Part shown: in pieces, positions 1 through 6,400 of the stretch | Layout: each line of letters begins with the position of its first letter | How positions within the stretch are numbered: position 1 is the stretch's first letter | Source: Candidatus Aenigmatarchaeota archaeon | GTDB taxonomy: Archaea > Aenigmatarchaeota > Aenigmatarchaeia > Aenigmatarchaeales > Aenigmatarchaeaceae | Reading direction: 5' to 3' | Assembly: GCA_011773475.1 (NCBI GenBank) | Contig: WVXN01000003.1 | Coordinates: forward strand, 1-7,777 | DNA: 7,777 bases | Translations under genes and position numbers: made by a program | The notes under the pieces: generated by a model | The model's input: only the letters and a program-made list of their open reading frames with translations | Databases searched by the model: none | What the model was told of the DNA's origin: nothing

Positions 1-18
1 ATTTCTTTTTCCATATTT

Positions 19-234
19 TCACGTTAATTCTCTAACAGCGTAATGAGTAGATGTCAGAATTACTAACCCTATGATTAAAGAAACCCAAAGACTCAACTGA
101 TAGTTTTCTGGAAACAAATATTCATCCATTAGCCCCCAAAAACCTCTCCAAACAGCAACTACAGCAAATGTTATTAAAACAGCAAACATTATCTGATGTT
201 TTGTTTTAAGTTTGCCAAATTTTTCGAATACCAT
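19..234 (-). CDS. Small two-helix membrane protein, DPANN-type hypothetical
   Basis: A 71-residue protein with two predicted membrane helices, at about residues 14-34 and 46-62, joined by a short loop containing WGLMDEYLFP (about 33-42). It has no signal peptide cleavage site and no enzymatic motif. The WGLMD-YLFP loop followed by an LSLWVSLIIGL-like second helix is a pattern I recall from small hypothetical proteins in DPANN archaea. That is memory of a family style, not a search result. The basic N-terminus (K5, K8, K10, K12) and charged C-terminus suggest both ends lie in the cytoplasm. The gene ends in TGA at 19-21. There is no Shine-Dalgarno before the ATG, and a TATA-like element about 28 bases upstream suggests a leaderless transcript. 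It is divergent from the gene at 295. Its function is unknown. Confidence 0.8.
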   Translation of the reverse strand: MVFEKFGKLKTKHQIMFAVLITFAVVAVWRGFWGLMDEYLFPENYQLSLWVSLIIGLVILTSTHYAVRELT

Positions 235-256
235 AATAATATCTTTTTAGATTGAA

Positions 257-267
257 CTTATAAATTT
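257..267. promoter_or_regulatory. Candidate shared (bidirectional) TATA element between divergent genes
   Basis: The 60-base intergenic region between the divergent ATGs at 234 (minus) and 295 (plus) contains CTTATAAATTT, an almost self-complementary TATA-like sequence. Its centre, near 262, lies about 28 bases from the minus-strand ATG and about 33 bases from the plus-strand ATG. Archaeal TATA boxes are usually centred 26-27 bases before the transcription start. One element could therefore give a leaderless minus transcript and a plus transcript with a leader of only a few bases. No second equally good box is seen. The region is AT-rich, so chance resemblance is possible. Confidence 0.45.
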
Positions 268-294
268 TAATCTTTTTCTATACCACTAATATTT

Positions 295-873
295 ATGATA
301 CAGGTTAATGAGCAATTAAGACAGCTGAATTCAGAACTGATTGGTAAAGCAATTCATTACATAACTTTAGAAAATTGGGAAAAATCAGCTTCTTCAGGCC
401 GATTAGTTCCCCACACTTCTATAGCTCCTGAATTTATGCGTGGTCTACCTGAATGGGCATATAAAAAACATATATTTGCAATAAGTTTAAATGAATTGAA
501 AAAATGGGAAGAGAATAAACGATTTCCAGATATAATGAATAAACTAATGCTTTACATAAGAGTCAAGTCACCAATAAGAATACCAGGTAAAAAATGTGAG
601 ATAGCTGAGTTAAGTTTTGATATTAAAACAAGTGATGAATCACATGTTTTAGATTATGCTTGTCGGGCCAATTCCCTTTATGAGAACACACTTCTTAAAA
701 AATGTAAGGAAATTTTACAAGGCCATTATTTTGGACCTACTAAAGAATGGAAAAATTATATAGATTCCAGAATCCCCTTTCTTGATTATAAAGGAGATTA
801 TTCTTTGCCAGAAATTGCATTTGAGACTCCAATAGACTCAGATAGAATTAGAATTGAAAGAGTGTTTGATTAG
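295..873 (+). CDS. Hypothetical protein, possible ADP-ribosyltransferase-like fold
   Basis: A 192-residue soluble protein and the only plus-strand gene here. There is no signal peptide or membrane segment. I do not recognise a named family. Its layout recalls ADP-ribosyltransferase-fold proteins such as DarT or KptA relatives: an early H-Y-x-T strand (H21-Y22-I23-T24) followed by a helix and 'SGRLVPH' (34-40), a hydrophobic strand LMLYIRV (84-90), and near the C-terminus LPEIAFETPIDSDRI (171-185), where E173 would sit at the position of the catalytic glutamate. This is pattern resemblance only and could be wrong. The ATG follows a TATA-like element by about 33 bases and has no Shine-Dalgarno. 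The stop TAG at 871-873 overlaps the stop of the convergent DUF192 gene. The gene is certain; the function is weak inference. Confidence 0.75.
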   Translation: MIQVNEQLRQLNSELIGKAIHYITLENWEKSASSGRLVPHTSIAPEFMRGLPEWAYKKHIFAISLNELKKWEENKRFPDIMNKLMLYIRVKSPIRIPGKKCEIAELSFDIKTSDESHVLDYACRANSLYENTLLKKCKEILQGHYFGPTKEWKNYIDSRIPFLDYKGDYSLPEIAFETPIDSDRIRIERVFD

Positions 874-1202
874 AAATTCAACTTGTCTCCAATTTTCATT
901 TTTAAATTAAAAGGAGTTTCTAAAATATACTTGCAGGGTTTTTTAGGCTTATATGTTTTCCAAGTTTTAGGATTTAATGATAGCGGTTCGCCTTCTTTTA
1001 TATCAATTACAATCTTGTTTTTGTCCATGAAAATCATTTTTATCGGGTATCTTACTGCAAACATCCATAAAGACCATTTGCTTTCAAAAGGCAAATAAAA
1101 AAACATGTTTTTCTTTTTAGAAAAGCTCAAACCAATGGCTCTCTTTAAAAAATTATCTGCAACTTCTACTTCAATTGTAGAATTTTTTAGTTTGATTTTC
1201 AT
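870..1202 (-). CDS. DUF192 family protein (COG1430-like)
   Basis: A 110-residue protein matching the DUF192 pattern: an N-terminal strand, then RAIGLSF (21-27, the family 'R-x-x-GLM' region), a hydrophobic turn MFFYLPF (33-39), LWMFAVRYPIKMIFMD (45-60, equivalent to the family 'FWM-x-N-x-x-x-PLD-x-x-F-x-D'), KYILETPF (91-98, the family 'vLE') and a closing KIGDKLNF (103-110, 'GD'). The family is small and all-beta, with no firmly established biochemical role. Many members carry a signal peptide. This one starts directly with a strand and has none, so it should be cytoplasmic. The methionine that usually follows GL is serine here. A TATA-like stretch lies about 25 bases upstream and there is no Shine-Dalgarno. 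It overlaps the convergent gene by 4 bases at the stop codons. Confidence 0.85.
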   Translation of the reverse strand: MKIKLKNSTIEVEVADNFLKRAIGLSFSKKKNMFFYLPFESKWSLWMFAVRYPIKMIFMDKNKIVIDIKEGEPLSLNPKTWKTYKPKKPCKYILETPFNLKMKIGDKLNF

Positions 1203-1220
1203 TAAAACTATTTATTTTAC

Positions 1221-1233
1221 TTTAAATTTATCT
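1221..1233 (-). promoter_or_regulatory. Candidate TATA element for the DUF192 gene
   Basis: Read on the minus strand, this is AGATAAATTTAAA, centred about 25 bases before the ATG ending at 1202, in the 40-base gap after the DUF362 gene. The spacing fits a leaderless archaeal transcript, and no Shine-Dalgarno precedes this ATG. AT-rich background makes chance matches easy. Confidence 0.3.
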
Positions 1234-1242
1234 TTTTCTTTT

Positions 1243-3855
1243 CTAAGAATTTTTTTCATGCAATTTTTTAACAATTAATGTTATGACTATAATTTCAGTT
1301 ATAACTAGAATAGTAAATATAATGACCGGAACACCATCCTCTAGCAAGTATGGTAATACAAAGTATGGTGCAACATAGTTTCTACCTCCACCACCTCCCC
1401 CACCTCCACTACTACAAACACTGTTTCTACAATAAGACCCAAAGCAACATCCTTCCTCATCAGTACAACCCTCTCCCCTAGCACGGCACAGTATTATTAA
1501 ATCTTCACTATCTTCTTCTCCAACATCATCAAAATCTTCATCATCATTCAAATCTATCTGAGCATAGAGAGTAGTGATAGTGTTAGATTCATATGGTTTT
1601 GGAGATGTAGTGTCACATGAACATTGCCCATCAGATAAAATGCAAGAACATCTTATAGTTTTATACATACCCTGTTTGATGTAAACTTTTTTCTCATCGA
1701 AACCAGCTAATCCAGAAGCTGTTGCTGTAAGTATTTTACCTCCCCATATAGGATTTGGTGATAAAGATAGTTGAACACGACCTAAATTATTAAAATTAGC
1801 ATCATCATGATCAAACCAAGTTCCATCCTCACACTCAGTTATACCAGTTCCATCACCATCAGTGATACATCTTACCCAATGCTCTCCAATTACATCATCC
1901 ACTACAAAATCTACTGTTACATTATGTATTTGATTATTTGGCGCATTTCCTTCATAGAGTATTCTCCAATATAAACTATTGTAATACCATATATACTCCT
2001 CAGATATTTCTGAGTAAGGATCAAACTCACATTTTACTCTTACTGTTTGTCCAGAAATTGTATCGGAGGCATTTAAATAAATTTCATCAACATGATTATC
2101 ACTACTAACATCACTGCTGCTTTGACAATCATCAAATGTGTTATCAAAATCAGGCATATTACCACAATCTTGGTTCCAGAGTTCTGAACAAGTTCTCCAT
2201 TCTGATGGAATTGTAGGGGCACATGATTCATCATAAATGCATTGTTCCTCTATATTACATCCTGATGGCGTGCATGCTCTTATTTGGTATTGTTCATCAG
2301 CAGTGCAACCACCCAATCCACAACCTTGAGCTTGCCAATCACCACAACCACATGGTGTTCCTCCTAATTCAACCTCTACATAATTAATTTGTAAATAAGG
2401 AGGACCGTGTTCATATATTCCCAAAGGATAAACACCGTCTGCTCCACCTCGAAGTTGAGGATCATCAAAAGGAGCCATGTCTACGCTAGGTAAATTATTG
2501 CGTTCATCTCTTTCTCTTTTTATATGATCATACATAACACAATCAACTGCAACTGGATCAATTGCAAAGAATAATAGATTAGGTGCTCCGTCGCCAAATG
2601 TAATCCAAGGTTGAGGCCTATCAGTTATGCTAACTCCTATATCAGCTCCTCCATATCCTCCATTGAAGTGAATGCCAGTCCAAGTTCCGTATATCCCATC
2701 TGCAACAATCAATCTCACTTTTCCTATAACATTCTCATTCTTATAGATAACTACGTTAGGATTATCTTCTGTAGGAAGAGCAAGACCAGTACCATCACCG
2801 CCGTGTGTAGATCCTGGATTGCTAATACTACCTTGCATCATCTTTATAGTTCCAGTGTTTCCCCACCTCGGTGTTATTGATTTCATTATAGGTACAATAA
2901 TAAGGTGATCCACATCCCTTACTAAATCACTTAAGTAAACAGGACCCATGACTGTTTCTATAGTAGTACTGTATAACTTAGCACTCCCGTCAAATAATGT
3001 CACATCAGGATAAAGATCATGGATTTTTTCACTGAAATATGGAACATAAGAGAATCTTCTATATCCATTACCACCTCCTGTAGGTTCAATCACCTGAATC
3101 TTGTCTTGTGGAATGCCTATCGCTACTAATCCCTTTATAATACCATTAACAATATGAGGCAGAGTGTTAATATTTGATAGAGGATTTCCACCAACGGTGA
3201 AATCGTTGCCGTTAATCTGAATACCCACCATATCTCCAGAGTTATAATCTGCCATTATTGTTTGCCATGCTTCTTGTGTAGTAGAAGTATCTGTTAACTC
3301 TTTAACTCCTTCTCCAACCATTTGATCTATTAAATCTTGATTTACATATTCCCAATAATATCCAGTACTGAAATCCCAATTTGTAGCATCATTGGCATGT
3401 ACTCTTACTACACGATGTGGTTCAGGAAGATTAACTCCATATTCAGTTAAAGGAGTAATAATGCCGCCAGTTATCAAAGAATACCTTGCTTGATAATATG
3501 CTATTGCTATTTGTTCAGAAAACATTAGAATAAAAAATATAACAGAAATAAAAATTATTTTTGTGCTAGTTCTTCTAAAAAACCTATTTGATAGTAATTT
3601 GAAAGGTTTAGAAACTGTAGCGAACATCAAACCGGTCTTAATAAAAATAAAATTAACTGTTGCTCTTTGACATGGATAAGTAATTCTAGTTGGTTTTGGT
3701 ATAACTCTAATCAAAAACCATAATAATGCTGGAATCAGAAGAAGAGTTGAGTACTTGTCTTCCATTTTTCCATTTAATGCATCTTCAACTTTTCTGTTAA
3801 TAGTCGATTGAATTTTATTTTCCAATTTTTTTATTTTTCCAAGAACTTTTTTCAT
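1243..3855 (-). CDS. Large membrane-anchored DUF362 domain protein with cysteine-rich ectodomain
   Basis: An 870-residue protein. The N-terminus is charged and amphipathic (1-34), followed by hydrophobic helices near 36-52 and 99-119 and a weaker one near 66-81. A YPCQRAT motif (60-66) is found in membrane-bound DUF362 proteins. The DUF362 domain spans roughly 145-495: GDMVGIQIN (208-216, the 'kV-x-iKpN' strand), IQVIEPTGGG (253-262), LIIVPIMKSI (318-327), KVRLIVADGI (379-388) and the signature AIDPVAVDCV (431-440). It lacks the ferredoxin-type 4Fe-4S cysteines of some relatives. Residues 500-820 are rich in cysteines and acidic residues and probably beta-rich, with N-glycosylation sequons (N595, N645), an acidic DxNxDxDxD loop (768-776) and a compact Cys knot (C797 to C814). 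Eight glycines (817-824) lead to a C-terminal helix (843-862) and a basic tail. The large middle part is therefore probably outside the cell. The biochemical role of DUF362 is not established. Confidence 0.85.
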   Translation of the reverse strand: MKKVLGKIKKLENKIQSTINRKVEDALNGKMEDKYSTLLLIPALLWFLIRVIPKPTRITYPCQRATVNFIFIKTGLMFATVSKPFKLLSNRFFRRTSTKIIFISVIFFILMFSEQIAIAYYQARYSLITGGIITPLTEYGVNLPEPHRVVRVHANDATNWDFSTGYYWEYVNQDLIDQMVGEGVKELTDTSTTQEAWQTIMADYNSGDMVGIQINGNDFTVGGNPLSNINTLPHIVNGIIKGLVAIGIPQDKIQVIEPTGGGNGYRRFSYVPYFSEKIHDLYPDVTLFDGSAKLYSTTIETVMGPVYLSDLVRDVDHLIIVPIMKSITPRWGNTGTIKMMQGSISNPGSTHGGDGTGLALPTEDNPNVVIYKNENVIGKVRLIVADGIYGTWTGIHFNGGYGGADIGVSITDRPQPWITFGDGAPNLLFFAIDPVAVDCVMYDHIKRERDERNNLPSVDMAPFDDPQLRGGADGVYPLGIYEHGPPYLQINYVEVELGGTPCGCGDWQAQGCGLGGCTADEQYQIRACTPSGCNIEEQCIYDESCAPTIPSEWRTCSELWNQDCGNMPDFDNTFDDCQSSSDVSSDNHVDEIYLNASDTISGQTVRVKCEFDPYSEISEEYIWYYNSLYWRILYEGNAPNNQIHNVTVDFVVDDVIGEHWVRCITDGDGTGITECEDGTWFDHDDANFNNLGRVQLSLSPNPIWGGKILTATASGLAGFDEKKVYIKQGMYKTIRCSCILSDGQCSCDTTSPKPYESNTITTLYAQIDLNDDEDFDDVGEEDSEDLIILCRARGEGCTDEEGCCFGSYCRNSVCSSGGGGGGGGRNYVAPYFVLPYLLEDGVPVIIFTILVITEIIVITLIVKKLHEKNS
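1384..1407 (-). repeat. Poly-glycine codon run (Gly8 linker)
   Basis: Eight consecutive glycine codons (residues 817-824 of the DUF362 protein), using a mix of GGT, GGA and GGG. They join the last cysteine cluster to the C-terminal membrane helix. The mixed codons argue against simple mononucleotide slippage and for a maintained flexible linker between ectodomain and anchor. Confidence 0.8.
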
Positions 3856-3871
3856 GGTTATTATTTTATTT

Positions 3872-4909
3872 TCACGAATAAAAATCTTTTAGTCTTTTTA
3901 TTGCAAATATCTTTTCTTTGTTTCCTATTCTTGCATTTTCTACAGCAGTTTTAAGAATCTCTGTTGATTCATCATAGGTTTTTCTATTAACAGGGTAAGG
4001 ATAACCGTCTTTGCCACCATGAGCAAAAGAAAATTTAACAGGATCTTTCCAACTTGGTTCTTTCCCGTATATTAATTTACTTAACAGGGCTAAGGCTCTA
4101 ATAGACTTAGGTCCCATACCTTTAACTAATATCAATTGTTCGTAATTCTTAGGTTGGAACTCATAAGCATTGTTCAATCCTCTAAAATTCTTTAAATCAA
4201 TTTCATGTTTTCTGTCTAATAACAAGTATTTTTTCAAATTGTTTGGATTATCTTTTATTAAATCAACAGAAGTTTTTCTACATTCTTCACTCTCTTTAGC
4301 AATCATGTTTAAAGCCTTTCCTTTGGTGTCACAACATATAGCTAGATGTGGTTCAACAACAAAGGATTTTACTTTTTCTGATAACCAGTGATACCTTCTT
4401 GCATAATGAATTTTAGGGTTCATACCTTGTTGTATTACAGACCATTTTCCATCCTCAGAAACAAAAAAACTGTGATGATACAATTGAAAACCATCTTGCA
4501 AAGCAGAATTGTCAACCTTTGCAGACAATCTGCTTGCAGTTTTCAGTTTTTCAATTTTTGAAGAAGACAAAGAAAAGATTTTGTCAAGTTTTTCTATTTC
4601 GCTTGGAGTTTTTCTTGATGCTTTACCTTTACCACCAAGAACTACAATTCCCAATTCACCAGATTTTAAACCTTCTTTCAATGCTCCCGTAACTGTTGTA
4701 GTGACTCCTGAAGAATGCCAATCAAATCCTAAAACACATGCAAATGATTGAAAGAAAAAAGGATCTGATATTCTTTTTAGGAACTCATCTTTTCCAAATT
4801 CATAGACAATGATTTCTGTTACAGCTTTTCCCAGTTTTTTCATCCTTTTGAATAACCATCTAGGACAAGAACCATAATGTAAAGGAAGGTCAGCGACACC
4901 AGTTTTCAT
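3872..4909 (-). CDS. DUF763 family protein (COG1415-like) with helix-hairpin-helix
   Basis: A 345-residue soluble protein matching DUF763 along its whole length. Conserved blocks are TGVADLPLHYGSCPRWLFKR (3-22), ISDPFFFQSFACVLGFDWHS (47-66), TTTVTGALKEGL (70-81), GGKGKASRKTPSEI (92-105), LYHHSFFVSEDGKWSVIQQG (143-162), ARRYHWL (170-176), and a C-terminal DPVKFSFAHGGKDGYPYPV (289-307). Residues 256-282, centred on LVKGMGPKSIRAL, form a helix-hairpin-helix like those used for non-specific DNA binding, so a nucleic-acid role is likely. The family is widespread in archaea and bacteria and I know of no proven activity for it. The invariant H, D, K and R positions suggest an enzyme. The length is near the family norm, so it appears intact. 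No Shine-Dalgarno precedes the ATG, and a TATA-like element lies about 25 bases upstream. Confidence 0.9.
   Translation of the reverse strand: MKTGVADLPLHYGSCPRWLFKRMKKLGKAVTEIIVYEFGKDEFLKRISDPFFFQSFACVLGFDWHSSGVTTTVTGALKEGLKSGELGIVVLGGKGKASRKTPSEIEKLDKIFSLSSSKIEKLKTASRLSAKVDNSALQDGFQLYHHSFFVSEDGKWSVIQQGMNPKIHYARRYHWLSEKVKSFVVEPHLAICCDTKGKALNMIAKESEECRKTSVDLIKDNPNNLKKYLLLDRKHEIDLKNFRGLNNAYEFQPKNYEQLILVKGMGPKSIRALALLSKLIYGKEPSWKDPVKFSFAHGGKDGYPYPVNRKTYDESTEILKTAVENARIGNKEKIFAIKRLKDFYS
3876..3886 (-). promoter_or_regulatory. Weak TATA-like stretch before the DUF362 gene
   Basis: On the minus strand, GATTTTTATTC is centred about 26 bases upstream of the ATG ending at 3855, inside the last codons of the DUF763 gene. 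The intergenic gap is only 16 bases and has no Shine-Dalgarno. Either this is a weak promoter giving a leaderless mRNA or the gene is read through from DUF763. The match is poor. Confidence 0.2.
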
Positions 4910-4928
4910 GTCTAATTATTAGAATCTG

Positions 4929-4940
4929 AAAAATTTAGAA
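4929..4940 (-). promoter_or_regulatory. Candidate TATA element for the DUF763 gene
   Basis: The 31-base gap upstream of the DUF763 ATG contains, on the minus strand, TTCTAAATTTTT, centred about 25 bases before the start codon. There is no Shine-Dalgarno, so a leaderless transcript starting at or near the ATG fits. The evidence is spacing plus a partial consensus match only. Confidence 0.3.
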
Positions 4941-5171
4941 CTATCTTCTTCTTTTCTTTTTTACAGCTTTCTTAGTTTTTCTGGGACCTGATAATTTTTT
5001 TACAAGTTCTTTTTCTTCTTCTTCCATTCTGCTTTCTATTATAGCAAGTTTCACTTCAAGTTTTTTTAACTTGTTTATCTCATATGCTAGATAGAGTATT
5101 AATAGAACCACAAATCCAGAAAACACCATCAACAAATCAACAATCGAAAAGTAAATTCCAAATATATACAT
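4941..5171 (-). CDS. Small single-pass membrane protein with coiled coil and basic tail
   Basis: A 76-residue protein of unknown family. One membrane helix (about 6-29) is followed by a charged heptad-like helix (31-60) rich in Leu, Glu and Lys, probably a coiled coil. It ends in a strongly basic tail (63-76), including KKAVKKKRRR. The acidic aspartate at position 12 and positive charges after the helix suggest the long C-terminal part is in the cytoplasm. The basic tail could bind nucleic acid or acidic lipid head groups; that is inference. The start is fixed by a strong Shine-Dalgarno (GGAGGGG) lying in the last codons of the preceding gene, whose TGA ends one base before this ATG. Translation of the two is therefore almost certainly coupled, and the products probably act together. 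Confidence 0.75.
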   Translation of the reverse strand: MYIFGIYFSIVDLLMVFSGFVVLLILYLAYEINKLKKLEVKLAIIESRMEEEEKELVKKLSGPRKTKKAVKKKRRR

Positions 5172-5172
5172 A

Positions 5173-5727
5173 TCAACCCCTCCAAGCTAGATATAAACTA
5201 AATATCAAAATTACTATATAAACTAATATTATAACGTCAACACTTCCTCCACTTCCACTGATGTATAAAAATTCTGATTTTCCAAATGTTATGCCAGGAG
5301 ATATTAAGTTTATATTTATTGTATAAGTTCCTGTTACTGCATCTATTGGAACTTCGAAATCAATAACCCTTATGATAGTTTTTCCAGGTTTCATATAACT
5401 TATGTCTTCATGATATAAAATCTGTTCTGTCTGTTCTGTGTCAGGATTTAATACAGTTTTTCTAGGTATCTCTGTGTAGAGTATGTCACCATACACAAAT
5501 TTTCCTTCAGGACTCAAGATTTCCAATTCTATTTCAGCTTCTTCCATTTCTCCAAAAGTTTCTATTTCAAGTATTATTCTTCCTCTCTCACCAGAGTAGT
5601 ACGAATCTCTGTCAGTGTAGATTTCTAATCTTGATTCTTTAGTTTCCTTTGCTATAGTTATTTCATCTGCAACTACTGGTATTGCTAGAAACAATACTAA
5701 AACCAAAGTCAAAATCTGAATTTTCAT
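5173..5727 (-). CDS. Secreted beta-rich protein with C-terminal membrane anchor
   Basis: A 184-residue protein with an N-terminal signal peptide (hydrophobic core 4-19, likely cleavage near VVA-DE at 20-21). The extracellular region (about 22-155) alternates short strands and turns. YTDRDSYYSGERGRIILEIE (37-56) and ISPGITFGKSEF-like strands resemble macroglobulin/Ig-like beta-sandwich domains, in which 'Y-x-x-G-e-x-g-x-i-x-l' is a common opening. A GSGGS linker (158-162) leads to a membrane helix (163-181) and a very short end (WRG). The topology is therefore outside, single helix, almost no cytoplasmic tail. No catalytic motif is visible. Its tail encodes the Shine-Dalgarno of the next gene, which supplies the cytoplasmic coiled coil this protein lacks. 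Function is unknown; an envelope or cell-surface complex is a reasonable inference. Confidence 0.8.
   Translation of the reverse strand: MKIQILTLVLVLFLAIPVVADEITIAKETKESRLEIYTDRDSYYSGERGRIILEIETFGEMEEAEIELEILSPEGKFVYGDILYTEIPRKTVLNPDTEQTEQILYHEDISYMKPGKTIIRVIDFEVPIDAVTGTYTININLISPGITFGKSEFLYISGSGGSVDVIILVYIVILIFSLYLAWRG
5177..5183 (-). promoter_or_regulatory. Strong Shine-Dalgarno inside the upstream gene end
   Basis: On the minus strand the sequence reads TGGAGGGGTTGATATG: GGAGGGG is followed by five bases and the ATG at 5169-5171. It also encodes the final Trp-Arg-Gly of the secreted protein. It is the clearest Shine-Dalgarno in the window and decides the start of the 76-residue gene. Confidence 0.8.
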
Positions 5728-5748
5728 AATACAATATTAGAAAATTTG

Positions 5749-5759
5749 TTTAATTAAAG
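5749..5759 (-). promoter_or_regulatory. Candidate TATA element for the envelope gene pair
   Basis: On the minus strand, CTTTAATTAAA is centred about 26-27 bases before the ATG ending at 5727 and overlaps the stop codon of the HD gene. The 26-base gap has no Shine-Dalgarno, so this could give a leaderless two-gene transcript. The match to the archaeal consensus is moderate. Confidence 0.3.
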
Positions 5760-6389
5760 TTTTCCTTCCCATTCTTTGAAAAATCTTTTCAAATAACTTT
5801 CCATAAACTTGTGTCTTCCTTTTGCAATATTCTTTCCTGTTTTTGTGTTCATACCTTCTTTTAGTCTTAAAAGCTTTTCATAGAAATGGGTTATTGAAGA
5901 CTTTTTCGTTTTTTTAAACCCATAATATATACCACGCCTATCTTTTGGATTATAGATAGGCCTTCTATATTGTCCACCAAAAGTAAAGACTCTTGCAATT
6001 CCCATTGTTCCTAATGCATCAAGTCTATCAGCATCTTGGAGAATTTTTGCTTCCTTAGACAGTTTAACTTTTTTCTTAAACCAATGATATGTTTCATGAA
6101 ACCTTATGCAATGAATCACATCATCGATTTTCTCTTGCGGGAATTTAACACTTTTAAGAATTTTTTTAGAACTTCTAATACTTTTGGTTATATGATTCTT
6201 ATAATCTTTATCTGCATAAATATCATGAAGCAAAGCAGCCGCTCTTAAAACATCTAAGTCTGCTTTTTCTTTTCTTCCTATTTGTTCACAAAGATTACAA
6301 ACTCTTATTGCATGCCAATAGTCGTGTGTAACAAAGCCTCTCATTTTTCCCCTGAGTTTAATTTTAAGCTCCTCTAAACATTTTTTCAT
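5754..6389 (-). CDS. HD-domain phosphohydrolase, YedJ/YpgQ-like
   Basis: A 211-residue cytoplasmic HD-superfamily enzyme. Metal-binding residues are in the expected order: HDYWH (22-26, first metal histidine H26), LLHD (53-56, the defining H55-D56 pair) and QDADRLDALGTMGIARVF (118-135, metal Asp D121 or D119). Additional conserved histidines H93, H98 and H102 lie between. The DADRL-ALG-GIARVF block and the C-terminal HFYEKLLRL (168-176) with GMNTKTGK (179-186) match the YedJ/YpgQ branch of COG1418-type HD proteins. From memory, Bacillus YpgQ has been described as a dNTP pyrophosphohydrolase; the substrate here is inferred, not shown. The ATG lies 4 bases after the polymerase stop with a Shine-Dalgarno spanning it, so both are probably made from one mRNA. 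A nucleotide-pool role would fit that neighbour. The length is typical and all key residues are present. Confidence 0.85.
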   Translation of the reverse strand: MKKCLEELKIKLRGKMRGFVTHDYWHAIRVCNLCEQIGRKEKADLDVLRAAALLHDIYADKDYKNHITKSIRSSKKILKSVKFPQEKIDDVIHCIRFHETYHWFKKKVKLSKEAKILQDADRLDALGTMGIARVFTFGGQYRRPIYNPKDRRGIYYGFKKTKKSSITHFYEKLLRLKEGMNTKTGKNIAKGRHKFMESYLKRFFKEWEGKL

Positions 6390-6392
6390 TTT

Positions 6393-6400
6393 ATCACTTC
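6393..6400 (-). promoter_or_regulatory. Shine-Dalgarno for the HD hydrolase, overlapping the polymerase stop
   Basis: On the minus strand GAAGTGAT lies three bases before the ATG at 6387-6389. It resembles the archaeal/bacterial GGAGGTGAT complement to the 16S 3' end and contains the polymerase stop codon TGA. This supports translational coupling of the HD gene to the polymerase gene and supports the chosen start. Confidence 0.6.

Noticed and set aside
883..1098. Plus-strand open frame of 71 codons inside the DUF192 gene
   Set aside because: It is antisense to a recognisable family protein, has hydrophobic low-complexity content from AT-rich DNA, and shows no motif of its own.
2611..2880. 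Plus-strand open frame of 89 codons inside the DUF362 gene
   Set aside because: It is antisense to the conserved DUF362 core. It is Ser/Ile/Tyr-rich, as expected for a reverse shadow, and has no promoter or ribosome site.
1243..3855. Ferredoxin-type iron-sulfur cluster in the DUF362 protein
   Set aside because: There are many cysteines, but none in the CxxCxxCxxxCP arrangement; the spacing fits disulfide-rich surface domains better.
4170..4751. Two plus-strand open frames within the DUF763 gene
   Set aside because: Both are antisense to conserved DUF763 blocks and have no independent support.
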